DNA of 15,403 nt, taken from contig JAEWFE010000028.1 in assembly GCA_023389005.1 (NCBI GenBank), positions 1-15,403 of the forward strand, in the 5' to 3' direction. This document shows positions 7,110 through 14,306 of this stretch, piece after piece. Every line of letters starts with the position of its first letter. Position 1 is the first letter of the stretch. The DNA is from Bacillota bacterium (GTDB lineage: Bacteria > Bacillota > Bacilli > Lactobacillales > Enterococcaceae). The notes under the pieces are model-generated. The model did no database searches and had not been told where the DNA came from. It saw nothing but the letters and a program-made list of their open reading frames with translations. Both the position numbers and the translations under genes were made by a program.

Positions 7110-7159
7110 TTACTCATTAGCTATTATAGAAAGAACATGGATAAAAGAAGGGAAAAGCG

Positions 7160-7327
7160 ATGAAAAAAGATCATTTATTAATCTTTAGTTTTGTATTAGC
7201 ATTTTTACTGACGATTATTTTCAATGCTTATCTTCCTTCCGTCGCAAAAGTATTTAATTTTGTCACTTTTTGGATGCTAATTGCTGTGATAGTATATAGA
7301 GTCTTAATAAATAGAAGAAAGAGATGA
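7160..7327 (+). CDS. 55-aa small membrane protein
   Basis: This small protein has two hydrophobic stretches (about 6-21 and 31-48) and a strongly basic end (NRRKR). It is therefore probably a two-helix membrane hairpin with both ends inside. GAAGGG at 7147-7152 is well spaced from ATG. The second half (PSVAKVFNFVTFWMLIAVIVYRVL) closely resembles the second half of the broken gene at 8535 (PTAARVYDFVSFWLFIFAALC), so the two are paralogues. The stop is 15 bp before the 86-aa gene, and GAAGGAGGGAA bridges the gap, so the two are co-transcribed. Small paired membrane genes next to peptide export loci are sometimes immunity proteins, but nothing specific supports that here. Family not recognised. 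Confidence 0.7.
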   Translation: MKKDHLLIFSFVLAFLLTIIFNAYLPSVAKVFNFVTFWMLIAVIVYRVLINRRKR

Positions 7328-7342
7328 AGGAGGGAATTTCAG

Positions 7343-7603
7343 ATGGTAATTAAGAAGTATTATCCAGTTTTACTTGTGATTGGTCTGTTGTTTTGGTTGA
7401 GTGTGTTTATCCTTCCCACTGATTTTTTGAGTGCTATATTAGGAAATTTTCGTTGGGGTGGTGTCGTCGGATTGATTATTAATCCGATAATTGGTGTAAT
7501 TTGTTTGCTTTTGGCTTTACGATATAAGAATTATTGGATAGCTGGCTTAAGCATTCTTTTAGCTGGACTTCTTCCACTTGCAATTACGTTATTTGGATTT
7601 TAA
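7343..7603 (+). CDS. 86-aa three-helix membrane protein
   Basis: The 86-aa protein has three hydrophobic helices at about 8-24, 38-58 and 65-83, and almost no soluble part. The ribosome site AAGGAGGGAA (7327-7336) is excellent. It follows the 55-aa gene as second member of a small operon and is followed by an imperfect terminator hairpin. It shows no clear similarity to the 76-aa protein that takes the same position in the second cluster at 8735. Function unknown; immunity or membrane-stress roles would be guesses. Confidence 0.75.
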   Translation: MVIKKYYPVLLVIGLLFWLSVFILPTDFLSAILGNFRWGGVVGLIINPIIGVICLLLALRYKNYWIAGLSILLAGLLPLAITLFGF

Positions 7604-7608
7604 GTATG

Positions 7609-7649
7609 TCATTCTCCTTCGAAAATTAAATGAGGAAGAATGATTGTTT
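7609..7649 (+). terminator. Probable terminator after the 86-aa gene
   Basis: TCATTCTCCTTC (7609-7620) pairs with GAGGAAGAATGA (7632-7643) with one mismatch and one G-U pair, an 11-nt loop and a short T-rich tail (TTGTTT). Confidence 0.6.
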
Positions 7650-7656
7650 CGTTGTA

Positions 7657-7695
7657 ATGATAACGTTTTATCTCAAGCGTGAGTTGTTATATAAT
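7657..7695 (+). promoter_or_regulatory. Duplicated promoter, copy 1 (upstream of decayed gene start)
   Basis: AATGATAACGTTTTA followed by TATAATGAACTTAT (-10 at 7690-7695) matches the segment at 8467-8515 closely. The AACGTT core lies 28 bp before the -10, against 29 bp in the other copy. The conserved upstream box suggests a shared regulator; it resembles a cre site only loosely. Confidence 0.55.
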
Positions 7696-7719
7696 GAACT
7701 TATGAAAGTGATGTTGAAG

Positions 7720-7832
7720 TAAGGAAATAGGAAGAAAATCTTGATAGCTGATTCTATTTACTCATCATTGGAGTTACACATTAGAAAGATGGGAAGAGTC
7801 TTATGTTGCAAGTATTAAACAAAAAATGATCT
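7720..7832 (+). pseudogene. Decayed, shortened copy of the 8535-8770 gene pair start
   Basis: GAGTCTTATGTTGCAAGTAT (from 7797) continues into TAAACAAAAAATGA and matches the start region of the 76-aa gene at 8735 almost base for base. One A is lost in the A run, which ends the frame after eight codons. Upstream, the stretch at about 7730-7770 (AAGAAAATCTTGATAGC, then ATTCTATTTACTC) resembles the beginning of the broken 63-codon gene at 8535. With promoter copy 1 just before it, this is a segmental duplicate that has lost its inside and its coding ability. From 7833 to 7977 I see no gene or strong signal. Confidence 0.55.
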
Positions 7833-7977
7833 TAATATTACAGCGTAGAATAACCATGAATGAATAGAGGAGAAATTATTTCGGAAAAATGCGGTTATTT
7901 AGTGGTTTTGTAATAATTTATAATATTTAGAAAATCAGTGATTAATAGGATATTTAAATAAAGATGGTAATATTGAA

Positions 7978-8243
7978 ATGTATACTTCAATAGGGAGAGA
8001 GAGAAATGGTGCATTATTAAAAATCTTGGTTTATATAGGGAAATAGTTGTTGGGTATATATATGCTACAGTTATTGATGGTATTGTCATTGCTGCTACTG
8101 GTAAAAGTGGTGCAGAATGGGTATCTATTGCTATTAAAAATGTTGTAGGAAGAAAATATACTGGAAAAGTATATTTGCCTGAAAGTGGTCCATATACTTG
8201 TCCCGGTGTAGTTATTGACCATTCTGGAATGTGTGGTGGATAA
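7978..8243 (+). pseudogene. Frameshifted small Cys-containing protein, possibly a lost bacteriocin-like gene
   Basis: Two overlapping frames look like one interrupted gene. The first runs from ATG 7978 and ends at TAG 8044 (ends GALLKILVYIGK). The second is open from 7977, has no usable start, and encodes from 8043 a coherent 66-residue stretch. That stretch is a Gly/Val/Ile-rich hydrophobic part (GYIYATVIDGIVIAATG), a polar middle (GAEWVSIAIKNVVGRKYTG) and a tail with two cysteines (YTCPGVVIDHSGMCGG). A one-base change near 8040-8046 would join them into about 88 residues. The amino-acid make-up is protein-like and differs from the surrounding AT-driven noise. I do not recognise the family; a small secreted or bacteriocin-like precursor is possible. 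No good ribosome site precedes 7978. Confidence 0.4.
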
Positions 8244-8245
8244 TT

Positions 8246-8338
8246 ATGAAAAAAACATCTAAAATAAATAAACTATCTTTAAGTGCTTATATTTTGGGGA
8301 TACTTATATATATATTGGTACATCTCCTACTCTTGTAA
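8246..8338 (+). CDS. 30-aa hydrophobic single-span peptide
   Basis: The ATG lies 2 bp after the TAA of the preceding frame. The 30 residues start basic (MKKTSKINK) and continue as one membrane-length hydrophobic segment ending in LLLL. No ribosome site is visible, so translation would depend on coupling to the upstream frame. It is followed by a strong terminator. It could be a small membrane peptide or a truncated immunity gene. Confidence 0.35.
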   Translation: MKKTSKINKLSLSAYILGILIYILVHLLLL

Positions 8339-8361
8339 CAAATAGTGTAATATGCATACAC

Positions 8362-8394
8362 AAAAAGCTCCCTCTTTACGAACAGGGAGTTTTT
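8362..8394 (+). terminator. Rho-independent terminator
   Basis: AAAAAGCTCCCT (8362-8373) pairs with AGGGAGTTTTT (8384-8394), including one G-U pair, around a 10-nt loop, with a T tract. The A and T flanks could let it work on both strands, but no converging gene is present. Confidence 0.85.
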
Positions 8395-8466
8395 CTTGTC
8401 CATTGACTTTAATGTTGACTTTTGTTAGTCATTTGAACGTAAATAAAAAGTTACACTATCTCACAC

Positions 8467-8515
8467 AATGATAACGTTTTAATTTTTTTGTAAATATATG
8501 ATATAATGAACCTAT
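8467..8515 (+). promoter_or_regulatory. Duplicated promoter, copy 2, with extended -10
   Basis: AATGATAACGTTTTA is followed 29 bp (core to core) later by TGATATAAT, an extended -10 with TATAAT at 8502-8507, and then GAACCTATAATA. It is the intact counterpart of the segment at 7657-7695. It should drive the small gene pair at 8535-8965. Confidence 0.65.
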
Positions 8516-8534
8516 AATAAAGGCTGTGAAAATC

Positions 8535-8729
8535 ATGAACAAAAAGAAAAAATCTTGGTATACAATCCTGTTTATTTGTGCTGGAATTCTTGGCTTTTTG
8601 CTACCTATTCTCTAAAACAGCTTTTACCCAACAGCTGCTAGAGTTTATGACTTTGTTAGTTTCTGGTTGTTCATTTTCGCAGCACTTTGTTTAGTTGTTT
8701 ATGAATTATATAAGAAAAAGAAAGGGTGA
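8535..8729 (+). pseudogene. Small membrane protein gene broken by an in-frame TAA
   Basis: From ATG 8535 the frame runs 26 codons (MNKKKKSWYTIL to LLPIL), meets TAA at 8613-8615, then stays open for 37 more codons to TGA 8727. The part after the stop (NSFYPTAARVYDFVSFWLF) aligns with the second half of the 55-aa protein at 7160 (NAYLPSVAKVFNFVTFWML), and both end in a basic tail. In that alignment the TAA stands where the homologue has Phe, so a single base change probably created it. The 26-residue product might persist as a one-helix peptide. The TGA overlaps the alternative GTG start of the next gene, so the broken gene could still aid its translation. Confidence 0.72.
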
Positions 8730-8734
8730 GTCTT

Positions 8735-8965
8735 ATGTTGCAAGAATTAAACAAAAAAATGAGAAGTCTAGATTTAAAATTTAGAAGTTTAGATAGTACG
8801 ATGAAATTTTTGGTTGTCATTTATGGCGCGCTATTTGGCTTTATGACTGGTTACTTAATCTATAAATTATTTGTGGCACACGACTATTTCTTTCTATTCA
8901 TTTACATTATTTTTATGATTGGAATGTATATCAATTTATATTTTCAAAAAAAGTATCCGATGTGA
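8735..8965 (+). CDS. 76-aa two-helix membrane protein with charged N-terminal helix
   Basis: The protein begins with a charged, heptad-like stretch (about 1-22, LNKKMRSLDLKFRSLDSTM with a repeated RSLD/KF unit) and continues with two membrane helices at about 24-44 and 49-68. It ends in a short basic tail. AAAGGGTGAG at 8721-8730 is the ribosome site for ATG 8735; a GTG at 8726 would add three residues. It is the second gene after promoter copy 2, and its start region is duplicated in decayed form at 7797. Small proteins of this shape occur among bacteriocin immunity and phage-defence accessories, but I see no diagnostic motif. Confidence 0.7.
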   Translation: MLQELNKKMRSLDLKFRSLDSTMKFLVVIYGALFGFMTGYLIYKLFVAHDYFFLFIYIIFMIGMYINLYFQKKYPM

Positions 8966-9030
8966 GCTTGCTTTGAGTGCGTGCTACTTTTTAAAAATGA
9001 TAAAGGAATACGGAATTTAGGTATAATTAG

Positions 9031-9069
9031 AAACGATGTGATGAATTTGATTTCGGGCATCGTTTTTTT
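9031..9069 (+). terminator. Rho-independent terminator before ftsK
   Basis: AAACGATG (9031-9038) pairs with CATCGTTT (9058-9065) and runs into seven T residues (9063-9069), with a 19-nt loop. It marks the boundary between the small-gene region and the backbone. Confidence 0.82.
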
Positions 9070-9082
9070 GTCATATTTTTAG

Positions 9083-9088
9083 TATAAT
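9083..9088 (+). promoter_or_regulatory. Candidate ftsK promoter -10
   Basis: TATAAT occurs at 9083-9088, 29 bp before the ftsK ATG. No good -35 is present, since the region overlaps the terminator T tract. Confidence 0.45.
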
Positions 9089-9116
9089 GGAAAGGATGAA
9101 GGGATTGAAATGATTT

Positions 9117-11534
9117 ATGGCGCAAAGAAAGAAAAGAAAATCGAGCAAGAGAACAAAAAAACAGCAAGCCAATAATCAAACAATGGCAATGATTATTACT
9201 GGCTTTTCTTTTATTTTTTTAAGTTTACTTGGTTTATTTAAATTAGGCTTTTTAGGCATTTTATTTGCCAATATATTAAGATTTTTTGTTGGAAATACGT
9301 ACCCATTATTAGCGGTAATACTCATTTTTTATGGAATCTGGTTATTAGTCAAACATCAGCTTAGCGTATTTGATTCTCGTAAGCGCAGTGCAGGATTGGC
9401 ATTAACCTATGTGGGGATATTAGTGATTGTTTCGGCGATGCTTTTTGCGAAGATTCATACTAAGAATCCTAATATTTTAGGAACAACGCTAAATCTCTGG
9501 GTGAGTGATTTAAAACATAGCCAAATTAGCCAAAGTCTTGGTGGCGGCATGATTGGTGGCGCGCTCTACCAAGTAACTTACTTCTTAGTGGCCCAGTTTG
9601 GTAGTTATGTATTGGGTGTCTTAAGTATTTTTGTTGGGGTCTTTTTATTTACGCAAAAGTCGGCACAAGATTTGATTGATTTTCTGCAAGATTTTGGCGA
9701 GGCAATTAGTCAACGTCTCAAGGTCAGTGAAGAAAAACAAAAATTGCGTGAAGAAAAGAAAAAGGCCAAACAAGCGAAAAAAGAGGCTGAAAAAGAAGCA
9801 CTCCGTCAGCAAATGTTAGAACAGCAGAAAAATCAAGTGCGACCTTTTACTGAAACTGAGGAGCAAGAACGCCAGCATAAAGCACCAGAAATGATTATTG
9901 AGCCTCATCAGATGAGTTTGATTGAGCCAACTGAGGCTGAAAAGTTAATGCAAGAACAAAAGGATGCGAGTCAGGTTCCACCCAAACGTTCCCGCAAAAC
10001 CAAAGCAGCTCCTGAAGAGGACATAGATGGTGATGATCCATTAGAATTTAGCATGGAAAATGAGGAGCCGGATGAATTTTATGAGTTGCCACCAAGTACG
10101 TTGCTTGATCCGGCAAAAGTTCAAGATCAAAGCGATGAATATGAAAAAATTAAGCAAAACGGGGAAATTTTAAATCAGACTTTCCAAAGCTTTGGTGTCG
10201 ATGCCACGGTGGTGAAGGCAAGTCTAGGTCCTTCTGTGACGAAATTTGAGATTCAGCCAGCTGTTGGGGTAAAAGTGAGCAAAATTGTTAGTTTAACTGA
10301 TGATATTGCTTTAGCTTTAGCGGCCAAAGATATTCGGATGGAAGCGCCCATTCCTTGTAATTCATTGATTGGGATTGAAGTACCAAACCAAAATATTTCG
10401 ATGGTTTCGTTTAGAGAAGTCATTGAAGCCACACCGGCACATCCAGATAAGATTCTTGAAGTGCCATTAGGTCGTGATATTTCTGGTAAAGTGCAGACAT
10501 GTGATTTAACGAAAATGCCACACTTATTGATTGCTGGTTCGACAGGTAGTGGGAAGTCGGTAGCGATTAATGGGATTATCACCAGTATTTTGATGCAAGC
10601 CAAACCACATCAAGTGAAATTAATGATGGTCGATCCGAAAATGGTTGAGTTGAATGTGTATAATGGCATCCCACATCTCTTAACACCGGTGGTAACCAAC
10701 CCACGTAAAGCTGCCCAAGCGCTCCAAAAAGTCGTGAAAGAAATGGAAGAACGTTATGAAAAATTTGCGGCTACTGGTGTGCGCAATATTGCTGGTTATA
10801 ATGAATTAATTGAAGCAAAAAATCAAGAAGATGGGCAAAAACGTCCAATTCTACCATTTATTGTGGTGATTGTTGATGAATTGGCTGACTTAATGATGGT
10901 CGCAAGTAATGAAGTAGAAGATGCGATTATTCGTTTAGCGCAAATGGCCCGTGCTGCTGGGATTCATATGATTTTAGCTACACAACGGCCAAGTGTTGAT
11001 GTCATTACGGGAATTATCAAGGCCAATGTACCTTCACGTATTGCCTTTGCGGTCTCTTCAGGAACGGATTCGCGCACCATTATTGATAGTCATGGGGCGG
11101 AAAAACTATTGGGACGTGGCGATATGCTTTACCTACCAATGGGTGAGAATAAACCTATCCGTGTGCAAGGGGCCTTTATTTCAGATGGGGAAGTCGAGCG
11201 TATTGTCAAATTTGTGACCGATCAAATGGGGGCAAATTATGACGAGAAGATGATGAATCTGGAAGAAGAAGCACCAAGTGAAAGCAATAATGACTATCCA
11301 CAAGATGAGTTGTACGAGGAAGCCAAGGCCTTAGTGGTTGAGATGCAAACGGCAAGTGTTTCGCTTTTACAACGGCGCTTTAGAATTGGTTATAATCGGG
11401 CTGCACGTCTGGTGGATGAGTTAGAAGCCAATGGGGTAGTTGGCCCTTCTGAGGGGAGTAAACCACGTAAAGTCTATCTGGAATCCCTAGATACACCTGT
11501 AGATTATGAGGAGATACCCCAAGATTATGAATAA
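9117..11534 (+). CDS. ftsK: DNA translocase FtsK/SpoIIIE
   Basis: FtsK is a septum-bound motor that pumps chromosome ends through the closing division site and positions dimer resolution. A basic N-terminus is followed by four membrane helices between about 20 and 180. A charged, Lys/Glu/Gln-rich linker (about 195-330) begins with a coiled-coil-like KEEKKKAKQAKKEAEKEA stretch. The motor carries Walker A GSTGSGKS (474-481), Walker B VIVDELADL (D587, E588) and ATQRPS. The C-terminal gamma domain (about 730-795, LLQRRFRIGYNRAARLVDEL) is the winged helix that reads polarity sequences. The length of 805 aa is usual for Firmicutes. The ribosome site (GAAGGGA) is about 12 bp away, rather far. A strong terminator follows, so it is probably monocistronic. 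Confidence 0.97.
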   Translation: MAQRKKRKSSKRTKKQQANNQTMAMIITGFSFIFLSLLGLFKLGFLGILFANILRFFVGNTYPLLAVILIFYGIWLLVKHQLSVFDSRKRSAGLALTYVGILVIVSAMLFAKIHTKNPNILGTTLNLWVSDLKHSQISQSLGGGMIGGALYQVTYFLVAQFGSYVLGVLSIFVGVFLFTQKSAQDLIDFLQDFGEAISQRLKVSEEKQKLREEKKKAKQAKKEAEKEALRQQMLEQQKNQVRPFTETEEQERQHKAPEMIIEPHQMSLIEPTEAEKLMQEQKDASQVPPKRSRKTKAAPEEDIDGDDPLEFSMENEEPDEFYELPPSTLLDPAKVQDQSDEYEKIKQNGEILNQTFQSFGVDATVVKASLGPSVTKFEIQPAVGVKVSKIVSLTDDIALALAAKDIRMEAPIPCNSLIGIEVPNQNISMVSFREVIEATPAHPDKILEVPLGRDISGKVQTCDLTKMPHLLIAGSTGSGKSVAINGIITSILMQAKPHQVKLMMVDPKMVELNVYNGIPHLLTPVVTNPRKAAQALQKVVKEMEERYEKFAATGVRNIAGYNELIEAKNQEDGQKRPILPFIVVIVDELADLMMVASNEVEDAIIRLAQMARAAGIHMILATQRPSVDVITGIIKANVPSRIAFAVSSGTDSRTIIDSHGAEKLLGRGDMLYLPMGENKPIRVQGAFISDGEVERIVKFVTDQMGANYDEKMMNLEEEAPSESNNDYPQDELYEEAKALVVEMQTASVSLLQRRFRIGYNRAARLVDELEANGVVGPSEGSKPRKVYLESLDTPVDYEEIPQDYE

Positions 11535-11540
11535 CAAATC

Positions 11541-11584
11541 AGCCTTGCTAGGTCGAGAGGATCGACTCTGATAGCAAGGCTTTT
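11541..11584 (+). terminator. Rho-independent terminator after ftsK
   Basis: AGCCTTGCTA (11541-11550) pairs with TAGCAAGGCT (11572-11581), with an inner GTCGA/TCGAC stem, followed by TTTTG. Confidence 0.88.
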
Positions 11585-11590
11585 GTTGTA

Positions 11591-11618
11591 TTGTGTATTT
11601 TTTTATTTGTGATAAAAT
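11591..11618 (+). promoter_or_regulatory. Candidate promoter of the MATE gene
   Basis: TGATAAAAT is an extended -10 (hexamer 11613-11618) with a weak -35 TTGTGT (11591-11596) at 16 bp. It lies about 30 bp before the gene's ATG. Confidence 0.5.
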
Positions 11619-11649
11619 GTACAAGTATATTAAATATAAAGGAATTAAG

Positions 11650-12903
11650 ATGAAAACACTTAAACAACAAATCAATCATTATGTATTTCCCTTAATCGCC
11701 AGTCAGTTGCTACAGATGGCGATTGGTATTGCAGCACTACACTTTGCAACAGCTGGTTCTACGCATTCACTCTCCGCTATTACGATTATCCAAAATTTTT
11801 TATATGCATTTGGTGGAATATTAGGGGCGTTTAGTCTGAGTTTTAATATTTTGGCGGCGCGGAGTTTTTACCAAGAGAAGCAACAGTTCCATCAATATGT
11901 GCATTCAGCCTTGCGCTTGTGTTTATTATTCGGCGGGGGGTTCTTAGCTCTTTGCTTGGTTTTTGGCAAACTGTTTTTGCGATATTTTTATGGCTTTCAA
12001 GGGGATTTATTGCTAAAAGCGAGTCAGTATCTCTATATCATGTCGGGCTATATCTTACTATTATTGCTTTCGTTTCTTTTTAGCAATCTGCTCAAATTCG
12101 CCCAAAAGACAACAGTGATTTTTCGTATCGGCGTAATCAGTGCTTTACTCGAATGTGGTTTGAATATAATTTTAGTGCCACTTTGGGAAATTCAAGGATC
12201 GGCCTTAGCGAATATGGCGGGTGTCTTGTACCTCGTATTGGCCTATTTATGGCATATTTTCCCCATTATCAAGCAAAGTCTCTTGCAATCAGCTAATCAA
12301 ATGCTTGCTATCACACGCTTAGGTATTCCGTTAGCCATCCAGGAAATATTTGAAAGTGTCTTATTTATCCTAGTTTTTGAAAGTTTTATGGGACATTTGG
12401 GGAATTCTACGCTAGGTGCTTATGCTGTCATTTCTCAAATGTTTGCAATTATAAAATTACCAAGCCTAATGTATGCCAATAGTTTGCCAGTCTTTTTACC
12501 AGAAGTCACTCAAAAACAAAAGTTGCAACTGTTAAAATGGTTATTGCAGATTAATTTTCTATTGTTTATTGGTTTATCCATCGTAGGAACTTTGACTATC
12601 CCAGGTTTTGCGCAACTTTTTACCCAGCAAATGTTTAGTCACTTAACATTCATGGCGGGATTTACTTTTAGCGTGATGATAGCTGTCCCATTTTATGAAA
12701 TCATTAAGGTCTATTTACAAGCGCAAAATCAAGAAAAAATGGTTGTTACGCAAACAATTATTGTCAATCTAGCAGGTTTGCTCGTGATGTTTGTTTGTCA
12801 GTTGATACATATTCAAACTTACTATAGCCTATTTGCGGTCTTTGGCTTGACGCAAGTGGTGCTCGCACTTAGATTTTTCAGGGGAGTTTTCAGCAAAATT
12901 TAA
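11650..12903 (+). CDS. MATE-family multidrug/toxin efflux transporter
   Basis: This is an integral membrane protein of 417 aa with about twelve hydrophobic helices and short loops. The opening (QINHYVFPLIASQLLQMAIG), the first-half stretch ALHFATAG...LSAITIIQNFLYAFGG, and LECGLNIILVP...GSALANMAG at about 185-205 follow the MATE pattern. Family members export cationic drugs or metabolites in exchange for sodium ions or protons. It is somewhat shorter than the usual 440-460 residues, mostly at the C-terminus. ATG 11650 is supported by AAAGGA at 11638-11643; an in-frame upstream ATG at 11593 lacks a ribosome site and overlaps the promoter. Codon use matches ftsK, so it is part of the backbone. 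The substrate cannot be told. A flippase-like relative is less likely. Confidence 0.85.
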   Translation: MKTLKQQINHYVFPLIASQLLQMAIGIAALHFATAGSTHSLSAITIIQNFLYAFGGILGAFSLSFNILAARSFYQEKQQFHQYVHSALRLCLLFGGGFLALCLVFGKLFLRYFYGFQGDLLLKASQYLYIMSGYILLLLLSFLFSNLLKFAQKTTVIFRIGVISALLECGLNIILVPLWEIQGSALANMAGVLYLVLAYLWHIFPIIKQSLLQSANQMLAITRLGIPLAIQEIFESVLFILVFESFMGHLGNSTLGAYAVISQMFAIIKLPSLMYANSLPVFLPEVTQKQKLQLLKWLLQINFLLFIGLSIVGTLTIPGFAQLFTQQMFSHLTFMAGFTFSVMIAVPFYEIIKVYLQAQNQEKMVVTQTIIVNLAGLLVMFVCQLIHIQTYYSLFAVFGLTQVVLALRFFRGVFSKI

Positions 12904-12914
12904 AGTAGATTTCA

Positions 12915-12943
12915 TTGCATTTCCCTAAATTTTTCGCTATAGT
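12915..12943 (+). promoter_or_regulatory. Candidate rlmN promoter
   Basis: TTGCAT (12915-12920) and TATAGT (12938-12943) are separated by 17 bp and lie about 33 bp before the likely start codon. Confidence 0.55.
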
Positions 12944-12976
12944 GGATACGATATTGATAAAGTGAGGGAAAAACGA

Positions 12977-14035
12977 TTGAAACCATCTATTTATGGATTA
13001 GAAAAAGCAGAATTAATTGCCTGGTTTGAAGCAAATGGAGAAAAGAAATTCCGTGCGACTCAAGTTTGGGAATGGTTATATGAAAAGCGAGTGATGACTT
13101 TTGCGGAAATGACCAACCTATCCAAAGCCTTGATTGCTAAATTAGAAGAGAACTTTGAGATTTGTCCGTTAAATCAAATTGTCGTGCAAGAATCAAGTGA
13201 CGGTACAGTAAAATACTTATTTGAATTACCTGATAAGCATATGATTGAAACAGTTTTAATGCGTCAAGATTACGGGATGAGTGTCTGTGTAACGACGCAG
13301 GTGGGCTGTAATATTGGTTGTACCTTCTGTGCGAGTGGCTTATTGAAAAAGCAACGCGACCTAACAGCTGGGGAAATCATGTCCCAAATCATGCTTGTGC
13401 AACACTATTTTGATGAGCGTGACTTAGGTGAACGTGTTTCTCATATCGTGGTGATGGGAATTGGTGAACCTTTTGATAATTATGATAATGTAACGAAATT
13501 TTTACGCATTGTGAATGATCCTAAAGGTATGGCTATTGGTGCGCGTCATATTACTGTTTCAACGAGTGGGATTGTACCGAAGATTAAAGAATTTGCTGAT
13601 AATGGTTTACAAGTAAATCTTGCTATCTCTTTACATGCGCCAAATGATGAATTACGTACATCTATTATGCGTATTAACCGTAGCTTCCCATTAGCTAAAT
13701 TAATGGATGCGGTAGATTTCTATTTAGAAAAGACCAACCGCCGCATTACCTTTGAATATATTATGTTGGCAGGCGTGAATGACCGTGTGCATCATGCCCA
13801 GGAATTGGCGAATTTACTCAAAGATAAGAAGAAATTAGCCTATGTGAACTTGATTCCATATAATCCAGTCAGCGAACATGACCAATATTCAAGAAGTAGC
13901 AAAGACGATGTATTGCGTTTCTATGATACATTGAAGAAAAATGGCGTGAACTGTGTCATCCGTAAAGAACACGGAACCGACATCGATGCCGCCTGTGGCC
14001 AACTACGAAGCAAACAAATGAAAAAAAGGTCGTAA
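12977..14035 (+). CDS. rlmN: 23S rRNA/tRNA adenine-C2 methyltransferase RlmN
   Basis: RlmN is a radical SAM enzyme that methylates C2 of A2503 in 23S rRNA, and of A37 in some tRNAs. The cluster motif CNIGCTFC is at 111-118, and the C-terminal methyl-carrying cysteine is in DAACGQL (C340). GEPFDNYDNV and the conserved SLHAPNDELR segment are also present. The length from the proposed start is 352 aa, normal. I chose TTG 12977 because TGAGGG at 12963-12968 is correctly spaced and the product then begins MKPSIYGL, as in relatives. The alternative GTG 12962 overlaps that site. It has its own promoter and terminator. It is a housekeeping gene and should not be taken as a peptide-modifying radical SAM enzyme of the locus 6 kb away. 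Confidence 0.95.
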   Translation: MKPSIYGLEKAELIAWFEANGEKKFRATQVWEWLYEKRVMTFAEMTNLSKALIAKLEENFEICPLNQIVVQESSDGTVKYLFELPDKHMIETVLMRQDYGMSVCVTTQVGCNIGCTFCASGLLKKQRDLTAGEIMSQIMLVQHYFDERDLGERVSHIVVMGIGEPFDNYDNVTKFLRIVNDPKGMAIGARHITVSTSGIVPKIKEFADNGLQVNLAISLHAPNDELRTSIMRINRSFPLAKLMDAVDFYLEKTNRRITFEYIMLAGVNDRVHHAQELANLLKDKKKLAYVNLIPYNPVSEHDQYSRSSKDDVLRFYDTLKKNGVNCVIRKEHGTDIDAACGQLRSKQMKKRS

Positions 14036-14080
14036 ATCGACTCGGGCAGCTACGAGCAGCATGAAATAAAAAAGTTTATG

Positions 14081-14114
14081 AAGCAGTCTGGCAGTTTGCT
14101 AGGCTGCTTATTTT
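14081..14114 (+). terminator. Rho-independent terminator after rlmN
   Basis: AAGCAGTCTGGCA (14081-14093) pairs with TGCTAGGCTGCTT (14097-14109) over 13 positions including two G-U pairs, with a 3-nt loop and a short ATTTT tail. Confidence 0.8.
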
Positions 14115-14230
14115 AATGCATATCTAAAATTAGAATCTAATTGTTTGAAATAATCTGAATTTTTTTATTTATGAAAAAGAACAGAAAAAAATCAATATCT
14201 CCCTAATAATATTAATATAAAAGGATTTTA

Positions 14231-14305
14231 ATGAAAAATAAAAACAATAAATTGATAGTAACTTTCAAATATTCTGAAAAATTAAAAAGAATTGAGAAAA
14301 AGTAG
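14231..14305 (+). CDS. Possible 24-aa leader ORF upstream of the oppA-like gene
   Basis: ATG 14231 follows AAAGGA (14220-14225) with 5-bp spacing and opens 24 very basic codons (MKNKNNKLIVTFKYSEKLKR). The base composition is so AT-rich that this may be chance. If translated, it ends at the inverted repeat at 14307, so it could act in attenuation. No other content was found in the 14115-14384 gap. Confidence 0.2.
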   Translation: MKNKNNKLIVTFKYSEKLKRIEKK

Positions 14306-14306
14306 T

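Noticed and set aside
7658..7671. TGATAACGTTTTA as a CcpA cre site
   Set aside because: It departs from the cre consensus at more than one key position (T in the AA pair, no final CA); kept only as an unnamed box.
8031..8222. Minus-strand open frame
   Set aside because: No ribosome site; rich in Asn, Thr and Ser as expected for an antisense shadow of the plus-strand frame.
9022..9027. TATAAT just before the terminator at 9031, as a small RNA promoter
   Set aside because: It would give a transcript of only about 35 bases made of the terminator hairpin; no -35 is present.
10993..11217. Open frame inside ftsK
   Set aside because: Lies fully within the motor domain of ftsK in another frame, with no expression signals.
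12977..14035. Radical SAM protein as a possible peptide-modifying enzyme of the peptide locus
   Set aside because: All motifs are those of RlmN, and it lies among backbone genes 6 kb away with its own promoter and terminator.
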